Shown here in pieces: positions 44,741 to 58,129 of a DNA stretch of 64,000 nt (position 1 is its first letter; every line of letters begins with the position of its first letter). This DNA comes from Girardinichthys multiradiatus (Eukaryota > Chordata > Actinopteri > Cyprinodontiformes > Goodeidae). The position numbers and the translations under genes were made by a program. The stretch is from the NCBI RefSeq assembly GCF_021462225.1, contig NC_061794.1, positions 15,703,784 through 15,767,783 on the forward strand, given 5' to 3'. Under the pieces are notes generated by a model. It did not search any database. It was given only the letters and a program-made list of their open reading frames with translations, and was not told the origin of the DNA.

Positions 44741-46153
44741 CCGTGTCTTTCCGGTTGGCATTTAAAAACCAAGCAGCTACAGAGAAAATTAAACCTGACA
44801 TTTACTAACATTTGTTCTGGCGTTGCGTTCAGGCTTGTTAAGTCGACTTTTTGACACCACAAATGCCAAAATTGTTCATCTGTAGTTTCTGTGACACTGA
44901 CCCTCTCTTCCAAGTTGGGAAAGCTTCTTGGTTTAACAAATCTTCTTTTAAGAAGAACCTATGGGTAATGGTGGTTGAAAGTACAATCAAGGTAACATTC
45001 TAAAGAAATGACGTTTATGCTCGTCAAAAGGTGAAGGAGCAGCTTGCTAAGACTCATTTTCGCACAGTGTGCTACAGACAAAGTTGAACACTTACTGGAT
45101 GTTTTATAGCTGCTTTTAATGGCACTCAAGCCAGTCAGGGACACTGTCAAGAAAACAAAGTGTTTTGATGCTTTAAGCACATCTCTCTTTTCAGCTGAGC
45201 AGAAGAGAAGGCTTGTACCTCTTCCCACACATCTGTAGTCAACCTAACACGTCTGAAAAAAAAAACATGTTTTAAATAACATTATTTACTGACATGGATA
45301 AGCCAAAACTGATCTTTTCTTTCATTAAATAATGGTAGAGCTTGTGGGGGTGAAATATGGTTTGGAATGAACAAACACTGAACAACTCATGCAGGCGATT
45401 TATGTATGTAAATCTAATATAAGCAGCAGAGATGGATAATAAAGATAAGCTGCTTGTAGTGTTCCCCTACATCTGATGTCCCTGCAGGGTTCCTACCGCT
45501 GAAAGGTGTCGACACATCCGAGCATCCATCCTCCCTCCATTCTTCTTCTTTGTGCCCTCTAGCCCTCTTATCTTGTCTTTCTCTCTTGTGTGTTCTCACT
45601 GTTATTGCGACCCAGTTAATGCTCAGTGCCTCCATCAGTGATTCGTTCAGTTTTCTCAGGCAGGCTCACGTTACAGCTACTGAGGCATAAAATTACCCCT
45701 GCGCCCCCCGTGGGGCCATTAAAGATGATGCACTAGGAGCAGACTATCACCAAAAATGATAGGCAGGTAGACATGGTTTTAGTTTAGGAAAGCTAAATGC
45801 TGCTAATAGTTCTGTGGGAGATTAAAGAAAAACATGTCACAAATTGATTAGACTGCCCAGGAATCCTGAGAGGATGCAGAAGCAACCGTGGGTATCTTTG
45901 TCTCTGAACTGAAAGAGGATGTTACAAGAGATGTAAGTAAAGGGAGATAGCCACCCATATTAACTGACTGATGAAAAAAATAAAGCTTTTCTTATTTCAA
46001 AATGTAATGATGAAATGAAAATAAATCATTACTACACTGAAAAGCTTATTATATTATGACTAAAAAATGACTGTAGTTTCTTATTAAGAAGAAAATATGA
46101 AGTTTTGTATAGAAGAACTGTAAAATCCTGAACATGGCTGCACGATTGCAATT
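44741..46153. other. Intronic sequence, nothing recognised
   Basis: No gene or element was recognised. Confidence 0.4.
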
Positions 46154-46490
46154 GGCTGCACGGTGGTGCAGTTGGTAGCACCATTGCCTTACAGCACAAA
46201 GGTCCTGGCTTCGACTCCCGTCCAGGGGTCTTTATGTATGGAGTTTCCATGTTCTCCCTGTGCATGCGTAGGTTCTCTCTGGGTAATCCAGCTTCCTTCC
46301 ACATTCCAAAAACATGGCTGTTAGGATAAATGGTCTCACTAAATTCCCTGAGGTGTGAATGGGGGTATGTATGGTTGTTTGTCTTGTGTGTCTCTGTGTT
46401 GCCCTGCGATGAAACGATGGAGATAGGCACCACCTCCCCCGCGACCCTGTACATAAGAAGTGGGTATAGAAAATGGGTGGATTTATTTTT
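46154..46490 (+). repeat. Dispersed fish repeat with tRNA-like head, copy 2
   Basis: The head GCACGGTGGTGCAGTTGGTAG (A-box-like) is followed by GGCTTCGACTCCCG (B-box-like) about 40 bases on. Then come CATGTTCTCCCTGTGCATG, AAAACATGGCTGTTAGGAT, TGTGTTGCCCTGCGATG and GGAGATAGGCACCACC. This is the same arrangement as 38204-38440 but with the promoter-like head intact, suggesting a SINE-like origin. No clear target duplication was found. Confidence 0.7.
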
Positions 46491-49400
46491 TATCTGTGGT
46501 TATTTGGTCATGTTTCTATTTAATTATTTTCTTTAATCAGCTTCTCTTTAAGGTAACCTGTCTTTAGTCACTTCAGCCAGTTTGTCTTCTGGCCCAGCCT
46601 TCACTATAAATCCTAATTTGTTAATCAGTATACCTACTTTGCATTTAGTCCTTTATTCTCTTAATTTATAATTCCAGTACCAGATCTTCTGTTGGTTCAT
46701 AATTACTGTGTCTGTCAGTTTTTTTTTTGTTTGTTTGTTTTTTTTTGTTTTGTTTTGCTCTCTGTAGACCTGGCCTATGAATTACCCGGAGTATTTCTTT
46801 GTTTCTCTCTTTTGTGAAGGCCCACCTTCTTGGATCACTTCAGCAGTGTTTCCCCCCCTCTGGCAATAGCCTCGGTAGATTGTTAAAGCTCCAGCTGCAC
46901 CTTAGATATGGCACACAGTAGATTACCGTGCCCAAACTGGGGTCCAATTTAAGCACATTGAAATTAAATCTAAACCTTTCCTGTTTCAGGTCTGTTAGGG
47001 TTATTTCTGAGAGCAAGAAAAAATGTTTTTTTATACAGTGTATGTATACATGTGGGTTTCAACTGTAGACATGAACCATTAATTGGACTCTATTCAGCTA
47101 AAAATAAAGTATAGAATATCATGAACTGGCCGTGCATCCAAACAGCCCTGTAACGCACCGATTACTTCGCCTAACTAAGTATTTGTATCTTATGAAAAAT
47201 AAATATTTCTGTAACTGCCACCAAGTAATGTGGTAGTTTAATTAAGCAATGAATTAAAAACACATTTAATTGTGGGTCTTGACCAAAGCTGTAAAAATGA
47301 ACAAAAACAAAAATGAACTGAAAATGAACAAAACATAAATGTTCATATGTTTAACATTTTCTTTGCCAAACCTGAAATTTCCCAGATTGATAAAATGTGC
47401 AAATTCCTTTCATCTTCCAGTCAGAAGGCAGCATGCAGCATTCAGTAAATATTGGTGTGCCTCGCTTGATATAAAAGGAGCAGAAATGATAAATTGCTCT
47501 TTAGTTTGCCCTTGTACTGCTCTGATTCTTTATGTGTCTCTCTGCATTCCTCTAAATTCCCAACTGACTTTCTGCTCATCTGCATTACAGTATTCGGCAA
47601 AGGAAGAGTGCAAGTCTCTGTCTTTTTAGGCATATATGTGTTTATGTGTTTGTGTGCACTTGCAACTGCTATCTGTCCCAGTGGTACCTGTGAAGCTCAG
47701 ATCGACCCAGAAACCATTCTGGCATCATTCCCCTATAGTTTCCCCCTGAGTTTCCTCATTTTCTTTTGAAGCATTTGCTCCTTTTATGTTTTTCTTCTTG
47801 TTTCGCTCATGTTAGCTATATCTTTAATATCTTGCTGTTCTACTCTTCTCTTATTTTCAGTTCTATCGGTCATCCACAATTTATAAGTTTAGTCTATTTT
47901 GTCTTCCTCAGTCTGTATCTCATCCCTTCTGTCTCAGTTGTATTCAGGTTGTTCACACACCTAGTGATTGAGACAGTCGTCATCAGTCTTTTAGGCTTTT
48001 CGCTTTCTTTCCTTCCAGCTTTAAAACAGTGACTGCCTCCTCTAACAAGCACATTTGGGTTTAATGTCCCTGATGTCCCTCTTCTAAGACTTTCCTCACT
48101 CTAATCAATCAATGTGACCCAGATAAAGCCAAGTTTAAACTCAGACCAGATTAATGCTCTGACCCATTTTAACTGAACTTGTGTCTCTGTAGTAAACACT
48201 GCTTTTATTTCCTTCCAATGGTGTCAGATGGGCATCTGTAACACGTTTGGTGCTTTGGAGTAAGTATAGAGAGGAACGCTCAGAGGGAAGTCAATTAAAA
48301 AACACACAATACTGTGGCAAATCATCACTGTGATAATGGTTTATTAGTCTTTGTTAGAGACTTGTAGAAGATTCAGGGCACCCAGTTGGACCCCATACTG
48401 TCAAGTTTCCAACACCACATATTTGATCCTCACAAAAAGAACAATTAAAGGGGGACCCCATCACTTCAGATTTAGCTTGTAGACACAATTTAGACAGTCA
48501 CACATAAATGTCTTTCTCCTAACAAGCTAAGATTAGCTCGTCGATTAGCTCGTCTAATTGCCTCTGTAGAGAGCCTGCAGTAGGCTGTTTATTTTACAGA
48601 CACACATGCCAACCCTTGTAGTCGTATGTTGAAGCTTGTTTTTAAACATTCTTGCCTTAAATCAAGTTATGGGTCATCATACACAACTGACTGACAGCTC
48701 ACAGTAGTCCTGGGAAGGACAGTGCTACTTTATGCGATATGTGACTGGACCTGAAAAAAGCCTACATTCTGTCTAGCTTCACATTAAATGAACGTTAACC
48801 CCCTGGAACAGCATGATGGAACATTTCAATAGTTTTTTAAACAGAAAACTAGTTCATGACTAAATTTCAATGGGCACATTGTCTCCTGGAGGTAGATAAT
48901 CACTTCACTTTAGACTTTTTTTCTTCATTCAGCCTAAATGAACGCATTACGTTTTTCTGTTTCTTAACACATGTACCTAAAAAGTACTGTTGAGTGTAAC
49001 TCACTGAAGCAAAGAAAAAAAAAGTATAAAATGTTGTCTTAAAGGGGGCTGCTAGCTGAATTATTAATGAAATCCAAATAATGTTCTTGTACCTGTAGGT
49101 TAATGAGGTTGGAAACTCAGAAAAAAGTTCACCTTTAACTTTTCACAGTATGTATTTTTCCAGTATAATGAAGGACAGCAACACACACATGAGACATAAC
49201 CGCAAAAACACAGCACAAAGTCTCCAGCCACCCCTGCCCCACATCCCTGAGCTCCCTGCAAACAAAAGGCAGCACTTCCTGAAAGTCCGGAACAGCAGGG
49301 AACGGTTTCCTTTAGCATTTCGCCAGGACTTAACAGAAGCAAGGAGGCATTTCAAAAAGCAATCAACAGAAAGGAACAAAAGAATAAAAGTCATGTTTCA

Positions 49401-51435
49401 AATAGCTCACTCCTGCAGTGCAGTCTCCAGGTGTAATAGTTGGCATTAAACCGTCTAAGCAGCAACAATTCTAAGTTTGATTTGTTTCTTTCCAAGGACA
49501 GTGCGAGTTAATATCACGGTAGTTTTGGCCATAAAGCTAATGTGCCGTTCCCATCAAACAGCATTAAATTATGGCCCTCATAGCAGCAGGATGGGGGGAT
49601 CTTGTGCAACATGAACAAGCGTTTTGTTGTATTTGTGTGGGCTTTAGCTGATAGAAAGAGCTTGCCACCCTGAGCTGATTCATTCTTCATCACCATGTTC
49701 AGACACTCAAATATAGAATGACCTCCAGGAGAAATATTAGCTTCAGAAATCTGCACTGAGGTTGAGAGAGTCCACGTCTACCACTGAGAGAAACAGCGAG
49801 AAAGAGAACAGCTGAAGATAGGGGAAGAGGGGATGGGAAGAAAAGAACTCAAAATACGGAACTGCTGCATTTTTCTTTTCACTCCACAGTCATTAAGGTA
49901 TTTTCTTCCCAATTTGGGGTGATATCTGATACTCTGCCAGCCTTCCTCCTCATAAACCCCCCACATGGTGCAGTCCCAGCATTAGCATTTTTCTTTTAGT
50001 CTTTTAACCCATTATCTTTTTCTTTGTCTCTCTATCCTTTTTTATTCTCTTTTGTATAATTTCTTAGGTATCCAGGCTGCTTTTCTGCCATCCATTTTAT
50101 GAAGCTTTGATTTGCTGACAATCATTTCTGCCAACTCTCTTGTGTTTTAAGAACTGTAATTAATGGCTTTTTAAAACTTATTTTTCTAGCCTTTCTGTCT
50201 GTGGCAGTCATTAATTATTTATATCCGTAACAGAAGGAGTCACTACAAAACGGATTTAATCATTTAAATAAAGAAAACATTATTAGGAAGTTGGCATTTT
50301 AAACTGTCTTTAGCATCTTATATTAGTGAGCAAAATGGTTAGCATTACAAACTGCAAGCATCAGTCACCATGTACATTCCTCGAAGAATGTAGATCCCTA
50401 CCATAACTGAGATTTCCAGAAAACTGCTAACATTTCCAAATCCAGAATGTTCCAGCACAGGAATGATAAAACAGAGCAACTTTGTTGTCCAGCCTTCCTG
50501 TTTTCTGTCTTGTTGTCTCTTTAAATAACAGGCTGAACTTCCATCCTGCCTCAGTGGAAAACAGTTTCCTTATAAAATAACTCCTTACACCTTTAATGTG
50601 TAGCTATAAAATAATTTTTAAAAACTTCACTGGTACTGAAAGGAGCTAAGTTTGAGTCTTCTCCCCTCAGTGGAAACATCCACACCTAAGAGTGTTATTG
50701 TTAGCGTGACTTGGTGGCACTTTGGCATGGTGCATTTACTGACCAGGAAACAATCCAGTTTTTTGGAAATTATGACCGACCAGTCACTGGAAGTCATGAT
50801 TAGGACTTGGTGTTTTTGTATTTGTGTTCAGTATATTTAGTTTATATTCAGAGTTTTTCATTTGTAGTTTCCTGTTTTATTTTGGTTAATCCGGTCCTTT
50901 CTGCTGTGCGTTCTCTGTAATTCATATTTTCAATCACTCCTGCTTCAGGGTTTCTTTGTCTCCTGTTGTTTTCATGTTATCGTTATCTTTGTGACGAGTT
51001 ATCTGTTTTGTGACTGTTCCGTTTTTGTACTTTCACCTCTCTGTTTGTTTTGTTTCTGTTCAACCATTCATTCCATCCGTCGGTCTCTGGTTTCTCACTC
51101 TGCTAATTAGTCTCCCATCTATCTTTTGTTCCACTGATCACTTCTCCTCAGAATATATTCCCCTCTGGTTCATCCATTCTCTGCTGGTTCGTTCCATTTT
51201 CATCCCTCCATTCAGTTCAGTTTAACTTATTTCAGTAGCATCAGTTCACACCAAAGGACATGTCAGCGTTCTACACACAAACCAAAAGACAGATCCAATT
51301 CAAATCAATCCATTCAATTTTGTCAGAGTGGTCATTTAAAAATCACCTTATCAGCAAAGATTCAGCTTATTCAGCTGTCAGCCACGTTGACGGAAACTGA
51401 AACACACCAGCAAACTCTATGGCAAATATTACTTT

Positions 51436-51461
51436 TGTGTGTGTGTGTGTGTGTGTGTGTT
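51436..51461. repeat. (GT)n microsatellite
   Basis: An uninterrupted GT run of 26 bases. Confidence 0.9.
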
Positions 51462-52009
51462 TATAATTCACACAGGAGCCAACATAAGCACAACAAAACG
51501 ACGGAGGAGTAATGGCTTTACTAATAAACAGAACCTGCCTTGAAACCGACCAGAGGCAAGCTTGGAATGATAACATAACATTCTGAAGCTCCTTAACTTT
51601 CCTTTTAACATAATTTCAGTTTTACCTTCTTTATCACCTTGATTTTCTATGTATCCACCGAGCTTCTTCAATGATTATGTGACAAAAAACCCTATGACAA
51701 AGGTGCCTCTGTTAGGTCCTATCATCTATTTTCCATTAATCATCTTCAGAACAACTCGTTACCTTCCTACTTCCATTACTCTGCAACTGAAGCGCATCCA
51801 TCCCATCATCAAACCCAACCTTGCCACCTGCAAAGGTTATCCATAGTAGGAGTAGATCAATGGTTTTGGAACAGAAGGGGGGATGACAGCCGATGAGAAA
51901 ACGAGGGAGAGAAAGGGAATAAGTGAGTGACAGCCTTGGTATGATGGAGGTGGGCAAGGTAAGGTCAGGCTGAAAGAGGAGAAGGACACATGAGGAATTT
52001 AAAAGGAAA

Positions 52010-52044
52010 GGAGGGAGGGAGGAAGGGAGGGAGGGAGGGAGGGA
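52010..52044. repeat. (GGGA)n-type purine microsatellite
   Basis: GGGA units with one AA interruption, embedded in a longer purine-rich region at about 51860-52044. Confidence 0.85.
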
Positions 52045-52616
52045 ATTTTCAGTCTGACACATTTTAGACCATAATGTTGAAATAAACCTGACATTTTATA
52101 GACCACCATAAAGTTTGAAATCCTGTTTGCATCACAGTGATATGCAGCTCAACTCCTCCTGAATCTAAAGAGCTCCACATAAGACATGCAGCTGAATCTG
52201 TTCAAATCATAATACATGGTGAGGAACTTGGCTAAGGAATCCTCTTTATGTGGACTCCTTTTTGGAGCTGATTCATCAAAAGTCCTAGTTCTGCAGACAA
52301 CCCTTTTTTACAGTCTCCACTTTCCAGTATAATACTGGCAGCCTGCAGAAGTTGCATCAAGGTGCAGCTCTACCACTGCATAGCACTGCTTCTTAAAGAA
52401 TATCGATCAGTGTAGACCCCGGGCTTGAAATGCAACATAGTCAATAATTCAACAACCAGACTTACAACTCAAAAGTTTAAGACCTCCATTGTCTAAGTGT
52501 ATACATCTCACTGTTTATATATGCATGTCCTGCATCTCTCCTTATTTCCAAAACATAGCTTTGTTAACCCTCTTTAATTTCTGGTTAGGGTTTTGTACGT
52601 TCTATCTCAGTCTTGT

Positions 52617-53912
52617 TACAGTGCCTGTAAAAGTATTCACACCTTTGAACTTTTTCACCTTTTGTCTCATTACAACCACACCTTAAACTTTATTGGTTTT
52701 TTTAAGCACAGACCAGTAGAAAGCCGTGCATAACTATAGTTTTTATTTGCTAATAAAAAATGTAAAACATGGGGCATGCATTGGTATTCAACCCCTTTTA
52801 CTCTGATATCCCTAGTTAAATTTCAGTGCAACCCATGGCTTTCAGAAGTCACCTATTGAGATATATTAGTCTAAATCTGTTGTGTCTAAATTACTCTAAA
52901 TCTGTTGTGTGAATGTCTCAGAAATTTGTTGCAGAACATTAGTGAACAAATAGCACCATGAAAACCAAGGAACACAGCACACAGGTCAGGGAGAAAGTTG
53001 TGGAAATGTTTAAAGCAGGGCTAGGTTATAAAACAATATCTAAAGCTTTACGTTTTTTGTTTTTTTTTGCTTTTTAATCAACTCACAGAGAACTGTTCCA
53101 TTAATTTTCTGAACATGGAAACTGTAGGAAACAAGTGTAAACATGCACAAATATAAATGCACATTTAGTAATTTTTTTTTTTTTAAATCAACTTACTCAT
53201 TTGCACATTTCTTTTAATCTGAGAATGCTGAGAAGAGCATTAATTAGAGTGGGCCAATGGGCCCATGGTAACTCTGGAGGAGCTGCAGAGATGTACTCCA
53301 CAATCTGGCCGATACGGAAGAGTGGCTAGAAGAAAGCATTGTTAAAAAAAGCCATGAAAAGTCCTGTTTGCAGTTTTGGGTCATGGCAAACATGTGGAAG
53401 AAGATACCTACAGTAACACCATGCCTCAGATCAGGTCAACCCCATGGTAAAACATAGTGGCAGCATCATGATCCGGAGAAACTTTTCCTTACCAGTGACA
53501 GGGACACTGGTCAGAGGCCATAGGAAGATGGATGGAACTAGATCCTTCCTACTAGAAGAAAATCCGTTCAAGGCTTGAGACTGAGGTGGAGGTTCACCTT
53601 CCAGAGATCAACAACCCTAAACATTTACAATAGAATGATCAAAAATTTCACAAACTTCTAAATGTGCAAAGCTGATAGAGACGTACCCCAAAAGACTGGA
53701 TTTACAATGTATCAACCAAAGAGGCTCAGAACAAATGCACAACACACAACAAAACTAAATAGTTTTAAACAATGTACAACGTTTCTTCCACTTCACAGTT
53801 ATGCACTATTTTGTGTTGCTCTACCACATAAAAGCCCAATGAAATAAATTGAAGTTTGAGGTTTAAGATGATAAAATATGGAAAAGTTGAATACTTCTGT
53901 ATGGCAGCTGTA
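52617..53912 (+). mobile_element. Decayed Tc1/mariner-like element with recognisable ends
   Basis: The left end TACAGTGCCTGTAAAAGTAT at 52617 has an imperfect inverted counterpart at the right (complement of ATACTTCTGTATGGCAGCTGTA, ending 53912). Subterminal AACTTTTTCACC/GGAAAAGTT also pair. The size, 1,296 bp, fits a Tc1-like element. The plus strand contains MKTKEHSTQVREKVVEMFKA, then GLGYKTISKALR (52958-53053), a transposase N terminus, which is then disrupted by a T-rich insert. Later, 53440-53480 keeps a degraded KHSGSIMI-like block. It is non-coding today. Confidence 0.8.
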
Positions 53913-55579
53913 CTGTGTATCCAAATGTGAAAGACAGATGAGCAGGAACACGAATTCTGAATCATCATTACCAGAGTAAGGAGCGTAAGAACTTCATTCT
54001 TGAAAGGGATTTCACTGGTTTTCTCAACAGACTAAAAACTATGTGGAATGAAACGGTCACACACTGTGAGTTAAGAGCCAGAAAACACCTCAGCAAATCA
54101 GTCATTTAGTTAGTCAACAAAAAGACACGACAGACGGAAATAACTAGAGCATATGTAGTTCAGCCTGGGGAGGCTTTGTAGTTGTACTTCAAAGCATTTG
54201 TCTTAGGGGTGCTGCAAAGGCATTTGAAGAAGCCATTAATATGTAAGGATAGGTTTGGATGAGGAGTATGTTGATGATGTGAAATGTAATTATTATGTAA
54301 GAAAAAGCTCAAAATTACACTATTCTAACACAAACACTAGCAATAATGCATTGCTTGTGTTAAAGATTTGAGTATACATACACAGCCTGCATCACTGTAT
54401 TATATGCTGTGCACATCTAACACATTTTCACTAATAACCACAGTGCTTTTCACCTGTTTCAATGACACTCACAATCAAACAGAGACTGTATTGGCTGCTG
54501 CAGTTGTCTTTGTCATGTTATCCGCTGTACTTGCTTTGCTCTGATAATATGGCTTAAATGTTGCCAGCTCTCCTGAGAGAGGTGCACTGAAAGCAGCACT
54601 GAAAACTGCTCTGAAACACTAATTGATTATATTGTACACAGTTCAAAGCAAAGCACTAATTTTATGAAGCAAAACGACCACTTCGAATATAATAAGGCAA
54701 AGGATAAAATAACAAAACAAAACACTAAGCATCCCTCTCAGCTGCCCAACAGCCAAACACAAGATGAAAACTTATGAAAGTACTGTGGGAACACACGGTT
54801 CACCCCGACAAAAGCAGACAAACCCAGATCAGCTGCCAGAAACCCAACCATCCGTCCAATTTTGACCCACATCAGGGGCCTCAGCCAGGGCCATCAGACC
54901 ATTAAAAGCTGTGGGAAAGGGATAACGAGTAGAATAGAAGAAAGTAAGGAGGAACATGATGACAAGTTTTCTTCAGTTCCTAAATATTAGAGAGATCAAA
55001 ACCAAAAGTTAAAAGTTTAACTAAGCTTCTTCCAAATGATAACCTAACAGGCATTACATAAATCAGTCGAGTTTTGGTTATCTTTACTGTTGTTTCCCTT
55101 GACATCAATTTCCCCTTTGGTTTTTACTGCAGTGTTTTCCTGGACACACTTGATTTGGTAAAACAGTCCCCCAAGCGCTGGACGAGCCAGAAATGAACAT
55201 AAGATTGGATCAGAGACAGAATCCCCTGGGGCTCTGAGACAAAATAGGCACAACAAAGATCATTTTCAGAGACCTAAGTGAACGGGCAGCTAAATCAGGA
55301 TCCTCCTGAACGCTGTGTGTTTAAATAAAATGTTTAGATCCGATCTCAAATAGACACTAAAGTGTAGCCATATAATGCATCTTAAAAGGAAACATCCAAT
55401 AAATAGCTCTGTGGCTGTAAAACAATGTGTTCTTTATCAAAACACTTAGTAGAGCATCACATCGCCTAACGTACATGGACTAAATGGATGGGCAGGGCTC
55501 AAAGAAAGGGCAAAGTGTTTTTTGTGTACAACAAAAAAGCAGTTATTGATCTGGACCAGCTCAAACTTTTCAATATTAC
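53913..55579. other. Intronic sequence, nothing recognised
   Basis: AT-rich intron up to the exon at 55580. No gene or element was recognised. Confidence 0.4.
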
Positions 55580-55729
55580 CTTGTCCAGCTCCTGCTGCAG
55601 GACTTGTTTGGCGACCTCCAGGTCTTGCAGCCTGACTCTGAGCTCTTCAGTCTCGTGCTCCAGGCGACTCCTCTTCTTCTCCACGCTGTCCAGCTGGCTG
55701 TGGATTCGAATGGAGACATCCTTCGCCAC
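55580..55729 (-). CDS. mtcl2: MTCL/SOGA-family coiled-coil protein, internal exon (150 nt)
   Basis: The acceptor is CTTTCCTCAG (AG at 55731-55730) and the donor is GACAAG|GTAATA (GT at 55579-55578). It is exactly 50 codons, phase 0 at both ends: VAKDVSIRIHSQLDSVEKKR, then SRLEHETEELRVRLQDLEVA, then KQVLQQELDK. As recalled, MTCL2 carries SKDVSVRIHNELDAVEKKR...EELRQRL...AKQVLQTELD at the corresponding place, directly upstream of the basic linker. This is the most 5' exon seen; earlier exons must lie beyond 64000. It is pure heptad coiled coil with no lesions. Confidence 0.88.
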
Positions 55730-56385
55730 CTGAGGAAAGGTGGAAGGAGAGGAAATTAGCTGACAAAATACAAAAATCTTAAATGAAAGCAAAATAATGT
55801 AGCTTATCTTACTTTGATTAAAGATAACACTATCTTTCTGGCAAAATAATCCCCCTTAATAATTTGTCTCTAAAACTATTACAATCAAAAACACAAGACA
55901 GTCTATAACCACTGATGATTTATAAGTGCACTTTATACATTTGAACTTTTGCCCAAATCTTACATTACTCTAACCAAAAACAGTTGAATCGATGAGGTGG
56001 TTACCTTACATTTTCTTGTTTTCTCAAACTGACACTGAAAAAATATGTGTATAGATGCACTGATAACGTTTTTTTCCTGGCCGATCCTGATTTCTGACTG
56101 ATTCTGACCCAGAAAACATAAAAGAGGAAAACACATGTGTCATGTTCTTTGATAAAGGTTATAGTTTTGAATCCAGCAGAAAATGAAGGAATTCAACTTT
56201 GCATATGTTCCAAAAAGTTTTACTTAACAAAATAAAGTATCAAATGTTTGATGTGATTATAGCCCGAAAAATGCAGGAATTATTAGTTTTGATGTATTAA
56301 TTTAACAGGTAAAGAATTTAGATGTTTCATTATTTGCTGCTCACTGATGAGAATCAATCAAGGAAAAACTGTCAAACTTAAGTTT
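55730..56385. other. Intronic sequence upstream of the 150-nt exon
   Basis: Start of the next intron. Near 56053 an AGATGCACTGATAACG motif resembles the possible element ends at 6460 and 34494. Nothing else was recognised. Confidence 0.4.
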
Positions 56386-56780
56386 AGTATAATTTAGTTC
56401 AAAAATACTTTGTTAATCCCAAATGGAAATTAAAAGCTGTTGGCAGGTTTCATCGAAGAGCCGTTGTAGATGCTGATGGCTGTGGGCAGGAAGGAGGAAG
56501 GATCTCCTGTAGCGCTCCGTCTTACAGCAGATCTGAAGAAGCCTCTGACTGAAGACACTCTGTTGTTGTACAACAGTCTTATGAAGAGGATGCTCAGGGT
56601 TCTCCATGATGTTCTTCATTTTACAAAGAATCCTTCTTTGCACAATGATCTCCAGAGGTTCCAGAGGAGTCCCCAGACCAGAGCCAGCCTTCTTTATTAG
56701 CTTGTTGAATTTTTAAGTCCCTGGCTCTGATGCTGCTACTCCAGCAGATGATACAGATCAAATTCTCCACATCAGACTGA
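56386..56780 (-). mobile_element. LINE 3'-end fragment
   Basis: On the minus strand the sequence encodes a degraded C terminus: QRRILCKMKNIMENPEHPLH, then KTVVQQQSVFSQRLLQICCK, then TERYRRSF, followed by the short tail AATCCCAAATGG complement near 56410-56425. This C-terminal motif set, including the RLLQ...CKTERYRRSFLP block, is recalled from fish non-LTR retrotransposons and differs from the LINE at 42484-43240. It is 5'-truncated. Confidence 0.7.
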
Positions 56781-58129
56781 TGATTGATGACTAAATGATT
56801 GGTGTATTTTTAAATATAAGTTGTCATTATGGCACACCGCCATAACGATCACTCATTCTACACTATTTAAAACAAAATTAAAAAATGTATTAGACATTTT
56901 TGTTCTGTAAAAAGGAGTAGTTGTTCGGTATAATCAGGCGGATTTACTTTCTATATGTTCTAATCTTCATGAGGGTTTTTTTTTATCTAACAAACCCCTA
57001 AAAGACTCAGAAGGGACCTGATATTTCATACATAAATTGATCTCATGAAAGTCTGATTGTGTTTCCCCAAGGGCAGCTGTTCATTAAAAGTTTGTAAAGT
57101 CAAAGAGTGAAACTGAAGTCAACCGCTTCATGTCTGCTGTACAGCTCTCATTCTGATATAATCTTTCTCCAATCTTTGTCTTTAGTATTCAAAATTGCAA
57201 GTCAAATAACAAGCTGAACAGTTCAAACCATGGTCAGTCAAGCACACACAAGTCAATATAGCCACAAATCACATCACAGTAGCTTTGATTCTATTTTAAA
57301 ATGCATTTGGTTAAACAAAAGACGTCTAACCAGTGAGGAAGCAAACCATGAACAATAAGTCACATGTTTCTAAAAGAGGGCAATTAAACATTGTGTAACA
57401 TAAATACTAGGGCAGAAGTGAGCAGCCTAAATGGTCCCGTAATTTTGTTACAAACAAAACATTAAACTGAAGAAGACGTTTTCTTTCTTTCTTTGGAGAA
57501 TGACTTTCACATGTTACTGAAATAAGTAGTGAATTACTTCAATTTATTACCAAATGAGGGAATCAAGCTGTTCACAGTAGAACACATAATGAGTTCATTT
57601 GGGGTAAAAAAGCTGATTTTCTCAAGGAACACGGCATTGAAAAGCACCTCATTTCATCACATCGCATCAGTTAAACCCCTCCGCAGTAGATTAAAACCAC
57701 CACACACTTTCCAGAACACTAAACTATTAGAAGACCACTGGGCCACAGCAAATTTGTGAAACCTCATTTGACTTTAAAGCCAGACGTGCTGCTAATAACT
57801 TCTTTTTACTTAATAGGGTTCCTCTAGTTCTTTCCTATCGTGCCACAGTGCTTCCGCCATTGATATCACCTCTGTATTATTGGGAGGTTGATCCGCCTCC
57901 ACCACCCGTTTCCAGCCTACTGTGGGTGAGAAAACATCATCAGTGTTTTCATTGCTTATCATCAACATGAGAGGATCCAGGAGGAGGTTGGTTTTTTAAC
58001 AGACTGCTACATATCACTGAGTCTGACATCCTGCGTAATAAGTGAAAGATGGCAGAGCACTCTCTCTGTATGCCAAACTCTACAGAAGCCTGAAGTTGTT
58101 TTTTTAATAAGTCACGGTGAAATAGTATT
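56781..58129. other. Intronic sequence, nothing recognised
   Basis: AT-rich sequence with no recognised gene or element. Confidence 0.4.

Larger units (their letters stand above)
46491..52616. other. Intronic sequence with microsatellites; no gene recognised
   Basis: About 6.1 kb, mostly T-rich. A T/TTTG-rich patch lies at about 46718-46760. A (GT)n tract is at 51436-51461 and a GGGA-type tract at about 52010-52044. The open frames seen in 47340-48040 and 49100-49450 are compositional and show no domain. Confidence 0.45.
7626..55579 (-). other. About 48-kb host-gene intron filled with mobile elements
   Basis: The next upstream exon with matching phase and family position is at 55580-55729, so this interval reads as one intron of 47,954 bp. 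It contains most of the transposons listed here. No other exon with family similarity was recognised inside it. A very short or lineage-specific exon, or an unrelated nested gene, could have been missed. Confidence 0.7.

Noticed and set aside
47339..48032. Possible membrane-protein gene (overlapping hydrophobic frames)
   Set aside because: The hydrophobicity follows from T-rich composition. Frames overlap in different phases, with no start context, splice logic or recognisable domain.
49100..49449. Cysteine-rich or basic small protein frames on both strands
   Set aside because: Both strands are open over the same short interval with no domain, and they sit in an intron; chance frames are more likely.
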